Source: an uncultured Flavobacteriaceae bacterium
GTDB lineage: Bacteria; Bacteroidota; Bacteroidia; Flavobacteriales; Flavobacteriaceae
DNA: 28,464 nucleotides
NCBI GenBank assembly: GCA_913044085.1
Contig: CAJWNW010000008.1
Coordinates: forward strand, 1-28,464
Reading direction: 5' to 3'
In this document: positions 1-7,335 of the stretch, one piece after another
Numbering within the stretch: the stretch's first letter is position 1
Layout: the number at the start of each line of letters is the position of its first letter
Translations under genes and position numbers: made by a program
The notes under the pieces: model-generated
The model's input: the letters and a program-made list of their open reading frames with translations, nothing else
What the model was told of the DNA's origin: nothing
Databases searched by the model: none

Positions 1-254
1 GCTAACAAATCGATTCGAATGTCATATTTTGGAACCGAGGTTGCCAATAAATTCCCATTTAATGAGTAAACATTGCCCCGGTTTGCTGGAATGATAACAT
101 CTTTTAGGGTTCTCTTTTCTGCCAATGCTCTATAAGATTCTCCTTCAACAAATTGTATTTTAGTTAATTTAAAAACAACCATCAACGCAAAAACGAACAT
201 ACATCCTGAAATGAAGTATAGTTTGTTGAGTATGTTGGATTCTTTTTCTGACAT
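1..254 (-). CDS. ftsI: FtsI-like penicillin-binding protein (transpeptidase), N-terminal part only
   Basis: Only the first 84 codons lie in the window; the rest continues beyond base 1. They show a short cytoplasmic start, one membrane segment at about residues 12-30, then KIQFVEGESY and a RGNVYSLNGNLLA stretch at about 59-72. The last matches the RGxIxDRNGxxLA signature that opens the extracytoplasmic domain of class B penicillin-binding proteins. In this family the protein crosslinks septal peptidoglycan. The ATG overlaps the stop of the upstream ftsL-like gene (TAATG), which suggests translational coupling. The place after mraZ-rsmH-ftsL is the usual one for ftsI. The transpeptidase domain is not visible, so identity rests on the N-terminus and context. 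Confidence 0.88.
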   Translation of the reverse strand, partial: MSEKESNILNKLYFISGCMFVFALMVVFKLTKIQFVEGESYRALAEKRTLKDVIIPANRGNVYSLNGNLLATSVPKYDIRIDLL

Positions 255-580
255 TATGGTTTATCTGTGTTTGAAGCAATTACAATTTTTATTGGGGGTG
301 TATGAGATGGAAATAAGTCTTTATGTTTCATTATATCTCTCAAGTTCGACTCCATTTTTAACCCCATAAGCTGGGCTCTTTTTTCAACATATTCAGAACG
401 CAGCGCTTTGACATCTTCTTGAAGTTTTGCGATGTGATGTACCTTGCCGTCAGCGCTGTGAGAACTGGCGATCATTATTAGTGCTAATGAAGAAAAAAAC
501 AAAATAAGACGCCATTTTTTATAAGCGCCAGCATTGACGAGGTAGGTTCCCTTTAAAATGCTATATATTGTTTTTTTCAT
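254..580 (-). CDS. ftsL: FtsL-like small bitopic division protein
   Basis: A 108-residue protein with a basic cytoplasmic N-terminus, one hydrophobic segment at about 24-41, and a charged heptad-like region at about 46-80 (KLQEDVKALRSEYVEKR) that looks like a coiled coil. This is the topology of FtsL, which joins FtsB/FtsQ in the divisome and helps activate FtsW-FtsI. FtsL sequences diverge strongly, so the call depends on topology and on position between rsmH (7-bp gap) and ftsI (1-bp overlap). It starts at ATG 580, with no Shine-Dalgarno sequence. The C-terminal tail after residue 85 is proline-rich and has no recognised domain. Confidence 0.8.
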   Translation of the reverse strand: MKKTIYSILKGTYLVNAGAYKKWRLILFFSSLALIMIASSHSADGKVHHIAKLQEDVKALRSEYVEKRAQLMGLKMESNLRDIMKHKDLFPSHTPPIKIVIASNTDKP

Positions 581-587
581 CTAATAA

Positions 588-1484
588 TTACAACTTTTGA
601 GCGATTCTTAACTTTGCACTTCGCGCTCTATTATTCATTTTGATTTCTTGTTCTGATGGAACTATTAATTTTCCTATTTTCTTAAATGGAACCTCAAAAT
701 TTCCGAAAATATCTCTTGCAGGCTCCCCTTTAAATAAACCGTTCCTTATAAACCGTTTTACCAATCGGTCTTCAAGTGAGTGGTATGAAATTACACTCAG
801 TCTCCCACCGGGTTTTAAAACAGCTCTGGAATCCATCAAAAAAGATTTCAAGACTTCTAATTCGTTATTTACCTCAATGCGAATGGCTTGATATATTTGA
901 GCCAAAATTTTATTTTGTTTACCTTTAGGTAAATGACGACTTAAAAGCGATTTTAATTGAAATGTTGTTTTAATTGGAGCCTCACGCCTACCCGCCACGA
1001 TTGTTCTTGCCAGGGCTGGAGCGGATCGCAGTTCTCCATAGTCTTTAAACAAACACTTCAAATCGTCTTGTCCATAATTGTTAATTATCGTTTGAGCTGA
1101 CAAGGAATTATCTTGATTCATTCGCATATCTAAAGGCGCATCAAAGCGAATGGAAAAACCGCGTGTTGGCGCATCAAACTGATGTGAAGAAACTCCAAAA
1201 TCAGCTAAAATCCCATCGACTGTAATCAATCCATGAAATTTCAAAAATCGCTTTAGATGCTTAAAATTTTCATTAATTAATAAAAACCTAGAGTCATCAA
1301 CAGTATTTAAAAGAGCGTCTTTATCCTGATCAAATGCGATCAATTTTCCTTTGGGACCAATGCGCTGTAAAATTTCTTTACTATGACCACCACCACCAAA
1401 AGTCACATCTACATATACCCCATCACTTTTTATATCTAAGCCACCGACAGCTTCATTGAGCAAAACTGGACTATGATAATCCAT
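588..1484 (-). CDS. rsmH: 16S rRNA (cytosine(1402)-N4)-methyltransferase RsmH
   Basis: A 298-residue protein of normal family length that uses S-adenosylmethionine to N4-methylate C1402 in the decoding centre of 16S rRNA. Visible motifs are VDVTFGGGGHS at 25-35 (SAM-binding loop), DFGVSSHQFD at 95-104, QAIRIEVNNEL at 199-209, SYHSLEDR at 233-240 and NNRARSAKLR at 284-293. The frame is open further upstream to 1610, but that extension runs inside mraZ and does not resemble the family. ATG 1484 begins MDYHSPVLL, the usual RsmH start. The start overlaps the end of mraZ by 14 bp, typical of this cluster. Confidence 0.97.
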   Translation of the reverse strand: MDYHSPVLLNEAVGGLDIKSDGVYVDVTFGGGGHSKEILQRIGPKGKLIAFDQDKDALLNTVDDSRFLLINENFKHLKRFLKFHGLITVDGILADFGVSSHQFDAPTRGFSIRFDAPLDMRMNQDNSLSAQTIINNYGQDDLKCLFKDYGELRSAPALARTIVAGRREAPIKTTFQLKSLLSRHLPKGKQNKILAQIYQAIRIEVNNELEVLKSFLMDSRAVLKPGGRLSVISYHSLEDRLVKRFIRNGLFKGEPARDIFGNFEVPFKKIGKLIVPSEQEIKMNNRARSAKLRIAQKL

Positions 1485-1938
1485 CGGCATCATCTTGACC
1501 CATAACATCTTCGGCCAGGGATGCAAAATCACTGGCGGCATCATCAATAGCTTTCTCGTATTGAGCTTTATCCCATATTTCCACAATATTGACTGCGGAG
1601 GATACCACAATTTCCTTTTTTATTCCGGCGAAACCAATCAGGTCTTTGGGAATCAATAAACGACCAGAAACATCCAATTCGATAGCCTTTACACCAGCTG
1701 TAAACCTTCGAATGAAGTCGTTGTTTTTTTTCTTAAAGCGGTTCAATGTATTAACCTTTTGCATCAAGGCTTCCCATTCTTGTAAAGGATAAAGCTCAAG
1801 ACAAGGCTGAAATACCGCACGCTTCAATACAAAGCCTTTAGCCAACGAAGAAATCAGCTGCTTTTTAAGAGCAGAAGGAAGCATCAAACGCCCTTTGGCG
1901 TCGGCCTTACATTCATATGTTCCAATCAGAGTGTGCAT
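1471..1938 (-). CDS. mraZ: Transcriptional regulator MraZ
   Basis: A 155-residue, two-repeat AbrB-like DNA-binding protein. Each half carries the DxxxR signature: DAKGR at 13-17 (KADAKGRLMLP) and DVSGR at 89-93 (LDVSGRLLIP). MraZ forms rings that bind short direct repeats upstream of its own gene and controls the dcw cluster. Three such repeats lie 50-80 bp upstream here. As first gene of the cluster it overlaps rsmH by 14 bp. The C-terminal tail from about residue 130 is acidic (DDAASDF, DVMGQDDADG) and longer than that of E. coli MraZ. It starts at ATG 1938. Confidence 0.96.
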   Translation of the reverse strand: MHTLIGTYECKADAKGRLMLPSALKKQLISSLAKGFVLKRAVFQPCLELYPLQEWEALMQKVNTLNRFKKKNNDFIRRFTAGVKAIELDVSGRLLIPKDLIGFAGIKKEIVVSSAVNIVEIWDKAQYEKAIDDAASDFASLAEDVMGQDDADGLS

Positions 1939-1971
1939 GTGATTTTACAAATAATATGATTTGCTTATTTC

Positions 1972-1979
1972 AAATTTAG
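1972..1979 (-). promoter_or_regulatory. Possible -7 element of the mraZ promoter
   Basis: On the minus strand the sequence reads TAAATTTG, matching the Bacteroidota -7 consensus TAnnTTTG. It lies 33 bp before the mraZ ATG. No clear TTTG lies 17-23 bp upstream; that position is taken by the AGTGGTAAAA repeats. Either the -33 element is weak or MraZ binds over it. This is a motif match only. Confidence 0.4.
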
Positions 1980-1988
1980 AAAATAATT

Positions 1989-2015
1989 ACCACTTTTTAC
2001 CACTTTTTACCACTT
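1989..2015 (-). promoter_or_regulatory. MraZ boxes: three direct repeats at 10-bp spacing
   Basis: Read on the minus strand, AGTGGTAAAA occurs twice in full and is followed by a third AGTGGT, giving GTGG cores exactly 10 bp apart. In E. coli MraZ binds tandem GTGGG-type cores with the same roughly one-turn spacing upstream of mraZ. Placement next to mraZ, number and phasing all fit an autoregulatory operator. The repeats sit just upstream of the possible TAAATTTG element, over the expected -33 region, so bound MraZ could affect polymerase directly. Confidence 0.8.
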
Positions 2016-2084
2016 TGTTAATAAATTTCTACCAAACGCAAAATAAATCGACGAACAACGTAGTCAAAATGGCTTAAATAACTG

Positions 2085-2136
2085 ATTAACAATTGTTAAT
2101 ATATATGTCAATAAATTAACATTTAATCGTTAATTT
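2085..2136. promoter_or_regulatory. Two ATTAAC/GTTAAT inverted repeats, possible regulator site
   Basis: Bases 2085-2100 are a perfect 16-bp palindrome (ATTAAC, AATT, GTTAAT). Bases 2113-2136 are a perfect 8-bp inverted repeat (AAATTAAC and GTTAATTT) around an 8-base spacer. Each contains the same ATTAAC...GTTAAT pair, and the two centres are 32 bp apart, about three helical turns. They lie in the mraZ/hydrolase intergenic region, apart from the MraZ boxes. The surroundings are AT-rich, so chance cannot be dismissed. No regulator is identified. Confidence 0.4.
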
Positions 2137-2238
2137 GACTGTTTTAGTTAAAAAAGTTAGGGTATTGTATGGAAATAACGTACTCGCGATTGGTGTTTTG
2201 AATTGTATTATTTTAAATATTTATTAAATAAAATTGAT

Positions 2239-2246
2239 TAGCTTTG
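2239..2246 (+). promoter_or_regulatory. Possible -7 element before the alpha/beta hydrolase gene
   Basis: TAGCTTTG matches the TAnnTTTG consensus and ends 28 bp before ATG 2275, a reasonable distance. No TTG or TTTG lies at the expected upstream spacing, so this is a weak call. The rest of 1939-2274 holds no coding sequence that I can support. Confidence 0.35.
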
Positions 2247-2274
2247 CTCGTAGACCAATTAGCAAAAGCATTGT

Positions 2275-3039
2275 ATGAATTACGAATTAAAGTCGGACGG
2301 AAAATTTAAATATGCCGAAATTGGAGAAGGACGCGTTATCATTATTTTGCATGGGCTTATGGGGGGGCTCAGTAATTTTGATGGTGTTATTAAGAGGTTT
2401 AGCCAAAGTGGCTATAAATTGGTTTTACCAGAACTCCCTGTTTACACCCAAAGTCTTATCAATACGAATGTCAAAAGCTTTTCAAAATACCTCAAAGAGT
2501 TTATTGATTACAAAGACTACAAGGATGTCATTCTTGTCGGAAATTCTTTAGGGGGACACATAGGTTTATACTACACCAAAAATAATCCGGAGAGAGTCGC
2601 AGGAATTGTTCTAGCGGGAAGCTCTGGCCTTTACGAAAGTGCCATGGGTAGCGGCTATACTAAACGCAGCGACTACAACGTTATGAAAGCCAAAGTTGAA
2701 GAAGTTTTTTACGACCCAAACATTGCAACTAAAGAAATTATAGATGATGTTTACGCGACCGTAAACGACCGAAGTAAACTGGTTAAAACGCTCGCTATTG
2801 CAAAAAGTGCTATTCGTCATAATATGGCTAAAGATCTTCCAAAAATTAACACCCCTGCTTGCATTATTTGGGGTAAAAATGATATTGTAACACCCCCAAA
2901 TGTTGCAGAAGAGTTCCACAGTCTTTTACCAAATTCTGTTTTGTACTGGATTGACAAATGTGGTCACGCCGCCATGATGGAACATCCAGACCGCTTTAAT
3001 GAAATTCTTGCGGAATGGCTTCAAAAAAGATGCCTATAA
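2275..3039 (+). CDS. Alpha/beta-fold hydrolase
   Basis: A 254-residue protein with the complete layout of the alpha/beta-hydrolase fold: HGLMGG at 26-31 (oxyanion loop), nucleophile elbow GNSLGGH with Ser91, Asp203 in WGKNDIVTPP, and His231 in CGHAAMMEHP. The triad Ser-Asp-His looks intact, so it should be an active esterase, lipase or similar enzyme. There is no signal peptide, so it is cytoplasmic. The substrate cannot be told from sequence. It is 10 bp upstream of engB and probably cotranscribed with it, and it is divergent from mraZ. Confidence 0.9.
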   Translation: MNYELKSDGKFKYAEIGEGRVIIILHGLMGGLSNFDGVIKRFSQSGYKLVLPELPVYTQSLINTNVKSFSKYLKEFIDYKDYKDVILVGNSLGGHIGLYYTKNNPERVAGIVLAGSSGLYESAMGSGYTKRSDYNVMKAKVEEVFYDPNIATKEIIDDVYATVNDRSKLVKTLAIAKSAIRHNMAKDLPKINTPACIIWGKNDIVTPPNVAEEFHSLLPNSVLYWIDKCGHAAMMEHPDRFNEILAEWLQKRCL

Positions 3040-3049
3040 ATTATTCAAA

Positions 3050-3652
3050 ATGCGCATCACATCCGCAACATTTATCGTTAGTAATCAAGATGTTTCTAAA
3101 TGCCCGAAAAACCAACTTCCTGAATATGCCTTTATCGGTAGGAGCAATGTTGGAAAATCATCTCTAATTAATATGATTACCAACCAAAAAAAATTAGCAA
3201 AAACTTCTGGTCGCCCTGGTAAAACCCAGCTCATCAATCATTTTATCATAAACAACCAATGGTTTTTGGTTGATTTACCTGGGTATGGTTATGCGCGCGT
3301 TTCCAAATCTACAAAAAACACTTTTCAAAAATTTATAACCGCCTATTTCAAACAAAGGGAACAATTGGTGTGTGCTTTTGTTTTGATTGACATTCGGCAT
3401 GAACCGCTACTAATCGACCTCAATTTCATGGAATGGTTAAGCAAAAACAACATCGCTTTCAAAATTATTTTTACAAAGTCTGACAAATTGAAACCCAAAG
3501 CGATTGAAAGAAATATCGAAACTTACAAACAAGTTATGGTGCAAACTTGGGAAGAAATGCCTCCCTATTTTGTAACCTCCTCATCAAATTACGTAGGAAA
3601 AGAAGACTTACTGAACTGCATTGATCAAATTAATGCATCCTTGCAGAATTAA
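3050..3652 (+). CDS. engB: Ribosome biogenesis GTP-binding protein EngB (YsxC/YihA)
   Basis: A 200-residue TRAFAC-class GTPase needed for assembly of the large ribosomal subunit. Motifs are G1 GRSNVGKS at 30-37, the G2 region SGRPGKTQ at 53-60, G3 DLPGYG at 75-80, G4 TKSD at 142-145 and a G5-like TSSS at 176-179. The frame extends upstream to 2999, but that part lies inside the hydrolase gene. The start at 3050 (MRITSATFIV) gives the usual family N-terminus and clears the hydrolase stop by 10 bp. A terminator follows the gene. Confidence 0.96.
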   Translation: MRITSATFIVSNQDVSKCPKNQLPEYAFIGRSNVGKSSLINMITNQKKLAKTSGRPGKTQLINHFIINNQWFLVDLPGYGYARVSKSTKNTFQKFITAYFKQREQLVCAFVLIDIRHEPLLIDLNFMEWLSKNNIAFKIIFTKSDKLKPKAIERNIETYKQVMVQTWEEMPPYFVTSSSNYVGKEDLLNCIDQINASLQN

Positions 3653-3674
3653 ATTTTCAATTTGATGAAATTAT

Positions 3675-3699
3675 AATCTTTTCTGAGAAGATTTTTTTT
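3675..3699 (+). terminator. Intrinsic terminator after engB
   Basis: AATCTT and AAGATT form a 6-7 bp stem around a short loop and are followed by a run of eight T. The stem is AT-rich and modest, but position (22 bp after the engB stop and before the next gene) supports it. It separates the hydrolase-engB pair from the ABC transporter pair. Confidence 0.6.
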
Positions 3700-3723
3700 A
3701 CTTTAGCAATAAGATTAGAGTTC

Positions 3724-4461
3724 ATGGTTTACCTTCAAAATATCGGTGCTTATTTTTTAATGATTACGGAGATGTTTCGTAAACCCACAAAATGGACCGT
3801 TATGAAACATTTAATCCTAAAGGAAGTTGAAGACTTGGTTATAGGGTCTCTCGGAATTGTTGCGTTTATTTCATTTTTTGTGGGTGGTGTTGTAACCATA
3901 CAAACTGCCCTAAACATAAACAGCCCGCTAATTCCAAAATACTTAGTAGGATTCGCTACAAGACAGTCCGTAATCTTAGAATTTGCACCCACGTTTATTT
4001 CAGTTATTATGGCAGGCAAAGTCGGCTCCTTTATAACCTCTAGCATCGGAACCATGCGCGTGACGGAACAAATTGATGCGCTGGAAGTGATGGGCGTAAA
4101 TTCCATCAATTATTTAGTTTTTCCTAAAACAATTGCCATGCTACTCTATCCTTTTGTAATCTCAATCGCAATGTTTTTAGGGATTATCGGCGGTATGGCT
4201 GCCTGCGTTTACGGTGGGTTTTCAACACTAGAAGATTACATTACTGGTATTCAATTGGATTTTATTCCATTTCATATGACCTATGCCTTTATTAAAACAT
4301 TTGTCTTTGCATTTATCTTGGCAACCATCCCATCTTTTCACGGTTACTATATGAAAGGTGGCGCTCTAGAAGTTGGTAAAGCCAGCACCATAGCCTTTGT
4401 TTGGACAAGCGTGGTTATAATTTTAATCAATTATATATTAACCCAAATGTTGTTAAGTTAA
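3724..4461 (+). CDS. MlaE-family ABC transporter permease
   Basis: A 245-residue integral membrane protein of the MlaE/YrbE permease family, which moves phospholipid-like substrates between inner and outer membranes with an MlaF-type ATPase and an MCE protein. Hydrophobic segments lie at roughly 40-65, 90-105, 140-165, 190-205 and 220-245. The stretches GKVGSFITSSIGTMRVTEQIDALEVMG and NYLVFPKTIAM are characteristic of the family's EQIDAL/P-R core. Its TAA overlaps the ATG of the ATPase gene (TAATG), so the two are coupled. No MCE (MlaD) gene follows. Confidence 0.92.
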   Translation: MVYLQNIGAYFLMITEMFRKPTKWTVMKHLILKEVEDLVIGSLGIVAFISFFVGGVVTIQTALNINSPLIPKYLVGFATRQSVILEFAPTFISVIMAGKVGSFITSSIGTMRVTEQIDALEVMGVNSINYLVFPKTIAMLLYPFVISIAMFLGIIGGMAACVYGGFSTLEDYITGIQLDFIPFHMTYAFIKTFVFAFILATIPSFHGYYMKGGALEVGKASTIAFVWTSVVIILINYILTQMLLS

Positions 4462-5222
4462 TGATTGAAGTTGACAACTTACACAAGGCTTTTGGAGGCG
4501 CAGAAGTATTAAAAGGTATTTCTACAAGCTTTGAGCAGGGAAAAACCAACCTTATCATTGGACAGAGTGGATCTGGAAAAACAGTTTTTTTAAAATGTTT
4601 ATTAGGCCTTATTGATTACACCCATGGAAGCATATCCTACGATTTAGAAAAGTTTGATGGTCTTTCAAGTGCTAAAAAAAGAATCCTACGCTCCAAGATT
4701 GGAATGGTGTTCCAAGGAAGTGCCTTGTTTGACTCAATGACCATTTTAGAAAATGTTATGTTTCCTTTGCGTATGTTTACCAAACAAAGCGAAAGTGAAA
4801 TGCAGGATCGCGCCGAAATAGTACTGAAACGGGTCAACTTATTGGATGTTCATTCTAAAATGCCAAGTGAAGCATCCGGTGGGATGCAAAAAAGAGTCGC
4901 AATTGCTAGGGCGATTGTCAATAAACCCAAATATCTTTTTTGTGATGAGCCAAATTCGGGATTGGATCCAAAAACAGCCATCGTCATAGACAACTTAATT
5001 CATGAAATTACAAAGGAATACAGCATCGTAACAGTCATCAATTCCCACGACATGAATTCTGTGATGGAAATTGGGGAAAAAATTATTTTTCTCAAGGATG
5101 GTGAAAAAGCCTGGGAAGGCAGCAAAGAGACCATTTTTAAAACAAACAATGAAGCCGTTTCAAGCTTTGTTTATTCCTCTAATCTATTTAAAAAAGTCCG
5201 GGAAATGTATCTCAAAGGATAG
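4461..5222 (+). CDS. MlaF-like ABC transporter ATP-binding protein
   Basis: A 253-residue ATPase partner of the preceding permease. It has Walker A GQSGSGKT at 34-41, Q-loop Gln85 (VFQGSALFD), signature ASGGMQKR at 138-145, Walker B YLFCDEP at 158-164 with Glu163, the NSGLDP D-loop, and switch His196 (NSHDM). SGGMQKR and EPNSGLDP resemble MlaF. The frame is open to 4401, inside the permease gene, but ATG 4461 starts MIEVDNLHKAF, the normal first strand, and overlaps the upstream stop. The 3' end is 3 bp from a convergent gene, so no room remains for a separate terminator. Confidence 0.93.
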   Translation: MIEVDNLHKAFGGAEVLKGISTSFEQGKTNLIIGQSGSGKTVFLKCLLGLIDYTHGSISYDLEKFDGLSSAKKRILRSKIGMVFQGSALFDSMTILENVMFPLRMFTKQSESEMQDRAEIVLKRVNLLDVHSKMPSEASGGMQKRVAIARAIVNKPKYLFCDEPNSGLDPKTAIVIDNLIHEITKEYSIVTVINSHDMNSVMEIGEKIIFLKDGEKAWEGSKETIFKTNNEAVSSFVYSSNLFKKVREMYLKG

Positions 5223-5225
5223 TGC

Positions 5226-6638
5226 TTAATCCGTTACAATCTCAATATTTTCAAGCCCACTATCGTCAATAAGCCAAGCTTTTAATGCCTTAGTTTTTTG
5301 AGTTCTAAGACTGTCCAACATTGTGGGATTCCATTTAACCCTGGCAACATAAATGGTGTCTATAGCTCTAAAATCGGAAGATTGTAGAAACTTAGAATAA
5401 CCAAAAGATTTTAATTCAGGAAATTGAATTTTCACATCCTTGGCAACATTTAGAAAATTTGTGTTAAACTTTGAGTTTTGTGTAGCCTCAAATACTAGAT
5501 TTAGACTATCAATTGTATAATTTAAAGCCTCTATTTTATCTAGTGCAATATCGTAAAGCTCTAAAATTTTATCGGTGCTGCGGTTGCTATTCCCGTTAAT
5601 TGATAGCGCAAAGTTTTTTATATATTGATAGTTGCTTAATTCATTTATCAGATCTGACTTTGTCGCGTCACTTATATCTCCATTAAAAGTAAGCGTAATT
5701 GTTTTTAAGTCCGGATTAATGTTGTCGCGTTGCAACCACAAACTAGAGTTGTTCTGAATTTCATTCTTCTTGAAATTTTCATAATCAGAATTATATTGAG
5801 ACTCTTTTAAGACATCGTAAAAAGTCCAGCCCGCATAGAGCATCAAGGTAAATGCAACTGCTGCGGCAATTCTAGCAATATTTCTACGCCTTTTGGAATT
5901 AGCATAAGTAACCATTGGAAAACGTAAAAATTTCAATAAAAGAAACGTCGCTAAGGCAATAAATATGGTATTGATTATAAATAAAAGCATCGCACCACTA
6001 AAATATTCCCAATTGCCTTGAGAAAGCCCGTATCCAGCTGTACAAAGTGGTGGCATTAACGCTGTGGCAATGGCAACCCCAAAAATCACAGTTGCAACGG
6101 TTCCCTTTTTAGTGCGTGCAATAATAAGAGCTGAACCACCAAAAAAAGCTATCAAAACATCTCTAATGTCAGGCTTTACTCTACCCAAAAGTTCAGAAGT
6201 TTCAGTGTGTAATGGAAAAAATCTAAAAAATAAAAAAGCCGTGAATAAACTCAGTACTAACATTGTACCCAAATTAATCATTGATTTTTTTAGGGTGTCA
6301 ATATCATTTGTAGCTATAGAAAGACCAACGCCCAAAATGGGACCCATGAGAGGAGAAATTAGCATCGCGCCAATCACAACCGCTGTGGAGTTGGCATTTA
6401 GACCAACTGAACATACAAAAATAGAACAAATTAAAATCCATGCGGTAGCCCCTTTAATTGAAATATCCGCTTTTATCGCAGAAATAGTGGCTTCACGATC
6501 TGTGTCATGACGAAAATCTAAGAGCTCAATAAGGAACAACTTTAGTGACGAAAAAAGACCTTTCGCATCCTGTTTCAAAGCTGATTTGGAGTTTTCTAGA
6601 GATTCCTCTTGGGTTTTCTGATTAAAATTACCGTTCAT
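5226..6638 (-). CDS. DUF389 family membrane protein
   Basis: A 470-residue protein. A polar N-terminus of about 60 residues is followed by roughly seven hydrophobic segments between 63 and 275, with the family motifs VIGAMLISPLMGPILGVG (88-105) and ATALMPPLCTAGYGL (191-205). After about residue 280 comes a polar C-terminal domain of about 190 residues, probably outside the membrane. DUF389 proteins are widespread and of unknown function; I can name only the family. The start is ATG 6638, with an 87-bp gap to sprT-like upstream. The end is 3 bp from the convergent ATPase gene. Confidence 0.88.
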   Translation of the reverse strand: MNGNFNQKTQEESLENSKSALKQDAKGLFSSLKLFLIELLDFRHDTDREATISAIKADISIKGATAWILICSIFVCSVGLNANSTAVVIGAMLISPLMGPILGVGLSIATNDIDTLKKSMINLGTMLVLSLFTAFLFFRFFPLHTETSELLGRVKPDIRDVLIAFFGGSALIIARTKKGTVATVIFGVAIATALMPPLCTAGYGLSQGNWEYFSGAMLLFIINTIFIALATFLLLKFLRFPMVTYANSKRRRNIARIAAAVAFTLMLYAGWTFYDVLKESQYNSDYENFKKNEIQNNSSLWLQRDNINPDLKTITLTFNGDISDATKSDLINELSNYQYIKNFALSINGNSNRSTDKILELYDIALDKIEALNYTIDSLNLVFEATQNSKFNTNFLNVAKDVKIQFPELKSFGYSKFLQSSDFRAIDTIYVARVKWNPTMLDSLRTQKTKALKAWLIDDSGLENIEIVTD

Positions 6639-6725
6639 TTTTAGCTGTTTTAAGACATCATTTCTCTAAAGCTTTTACAGATTTCGATGCATATACTATT
6701 TTGGAAATATAAGCAAAATTTTGTT

Positions 6726-7325
6726 TTATGCATCCATCAATTCAACTTCAGCATTGGGATTAAATGAATACAAACGTCCTGAATCTATCGCAGTACATTC
6801 GTAACGGGTACGCCTTTTTGTTCCTTTTTTATATATTTTACCGTTAGAGGCTATAAACGTTGATCCAAGCTTAACCTCAAAAATATAAATTTTATTGTTG
6901 GGGGAATCAAGCGCTTTCAAAGCCAATGACAATTGCAGGTCTGAATCCGTGGTCGCTTTTGGATTCTTAATATATTTGGCTAAAAGCGGTAAAATCGTAC
7001 TTGGAAATATATCGGGTCTTAAAAAAGGTAACATTATTTTTTGAAACATTTGTTTCCACTCCAATCCGTGAGGTTGAATGCCACTTCCATAAAATTGATA
7101 GGTATGGTAATGTGCAATTTCATGAAGTAAAGTGATAAGAAAGCGGCAAGGGTTTAAATTGGCATTGACTGTGATTTGATGTCCCCCATTTTTAAGTTTT
7201 CGGTAGTCACCGTGGCGGGTTTTTCGAGCTTTTTTTATGGTAATCTTTAAGTATTTATCATTTAACAATGTGTGAATCTGGGATTGGGCAGCCACTGGTA
7301 TATATGTTGCAATATTCTGATCCAT
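6726..7325 (-). CDS. SprT-like zinc metalloprotease domain protein
   Basis: A 199-residue protein with HEIAH at 68-72 and a third probable zinc ligand at His86 in PHGLEWKQMF, the SprT/Spartan-like arrangement HExxH...H. Family members include DNA-protein crosslink proteases, but many bacterial ones have no assigned role. The C-terminus (YIFEVKLGSTFIASNGKIY...) keeps the shape of the SprT C-terminal beta region but has no CxxC pairs, so no zinc ribbon. The frame is open back to 7373 over the end of argS; ATG 7325 avoids that overlap, leaves a 10-bp gap to argS and is preferred. Confidence 0.85.
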   Translation of the reverse strand: MDQNIATYIPVAAQSQIHTLLNDKYLKITIKKARKTRHGDYRKLKNGGHQITVNANLNPCRFLITLLHEIAHYHTYQFYGSGIQPHGLEWKQMFQKIMLPFLRPDIFPSTILPLLAKYIKNPKATTDSDLQLSLALKALDSPNNKIYIFEVKLGSTFIASNGKIYKKGTKRRTRYECTAIDSGRLYSFNPNAEVELMDA

Positions 7326-7335
7326 ACAAAAAGTT

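Noticed and set aside
640..891. Open frame on the plus strand inside rsmH
   Set aside because: Antisense to a well-conserved methyltransferase gene; the protein resembles no family and has no promoter or start context.
1485..1610. N-terminal extension of rsmH by 42 codons
   Set aside because: It lies within mraZ in another frame and does not resemble the RsmH N-terminus; ATG 1484 gives the normal protein.
2241..2270. GCTTTGCT ... AGCAAAAGC imperfect inverted repeat before the hydrolase
   Set aside because: It needs a bulge and overlaps the possible -7 element; not strong enough to call an operator.
2611..2919. 102-codon open frame on the minus strand inside the hydrolase gene
   Set aside because: Antisense shadow of a gene with intact catalytic motifs; the translation shows no recognisable domain.
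6064..6510. 148-codon plus-strand frame opposite DUF389
   Set aside because: Mirror of hydrophobic codons of the real gene; no start context or family resemblance.
6714..6723. CAAAATTTTG palindrome after the SprT-like gene, as a terminator
   Set aside because: It has no loop and is pure AT apart from its ends; too weak and likely by chance in this AT-rich gap.
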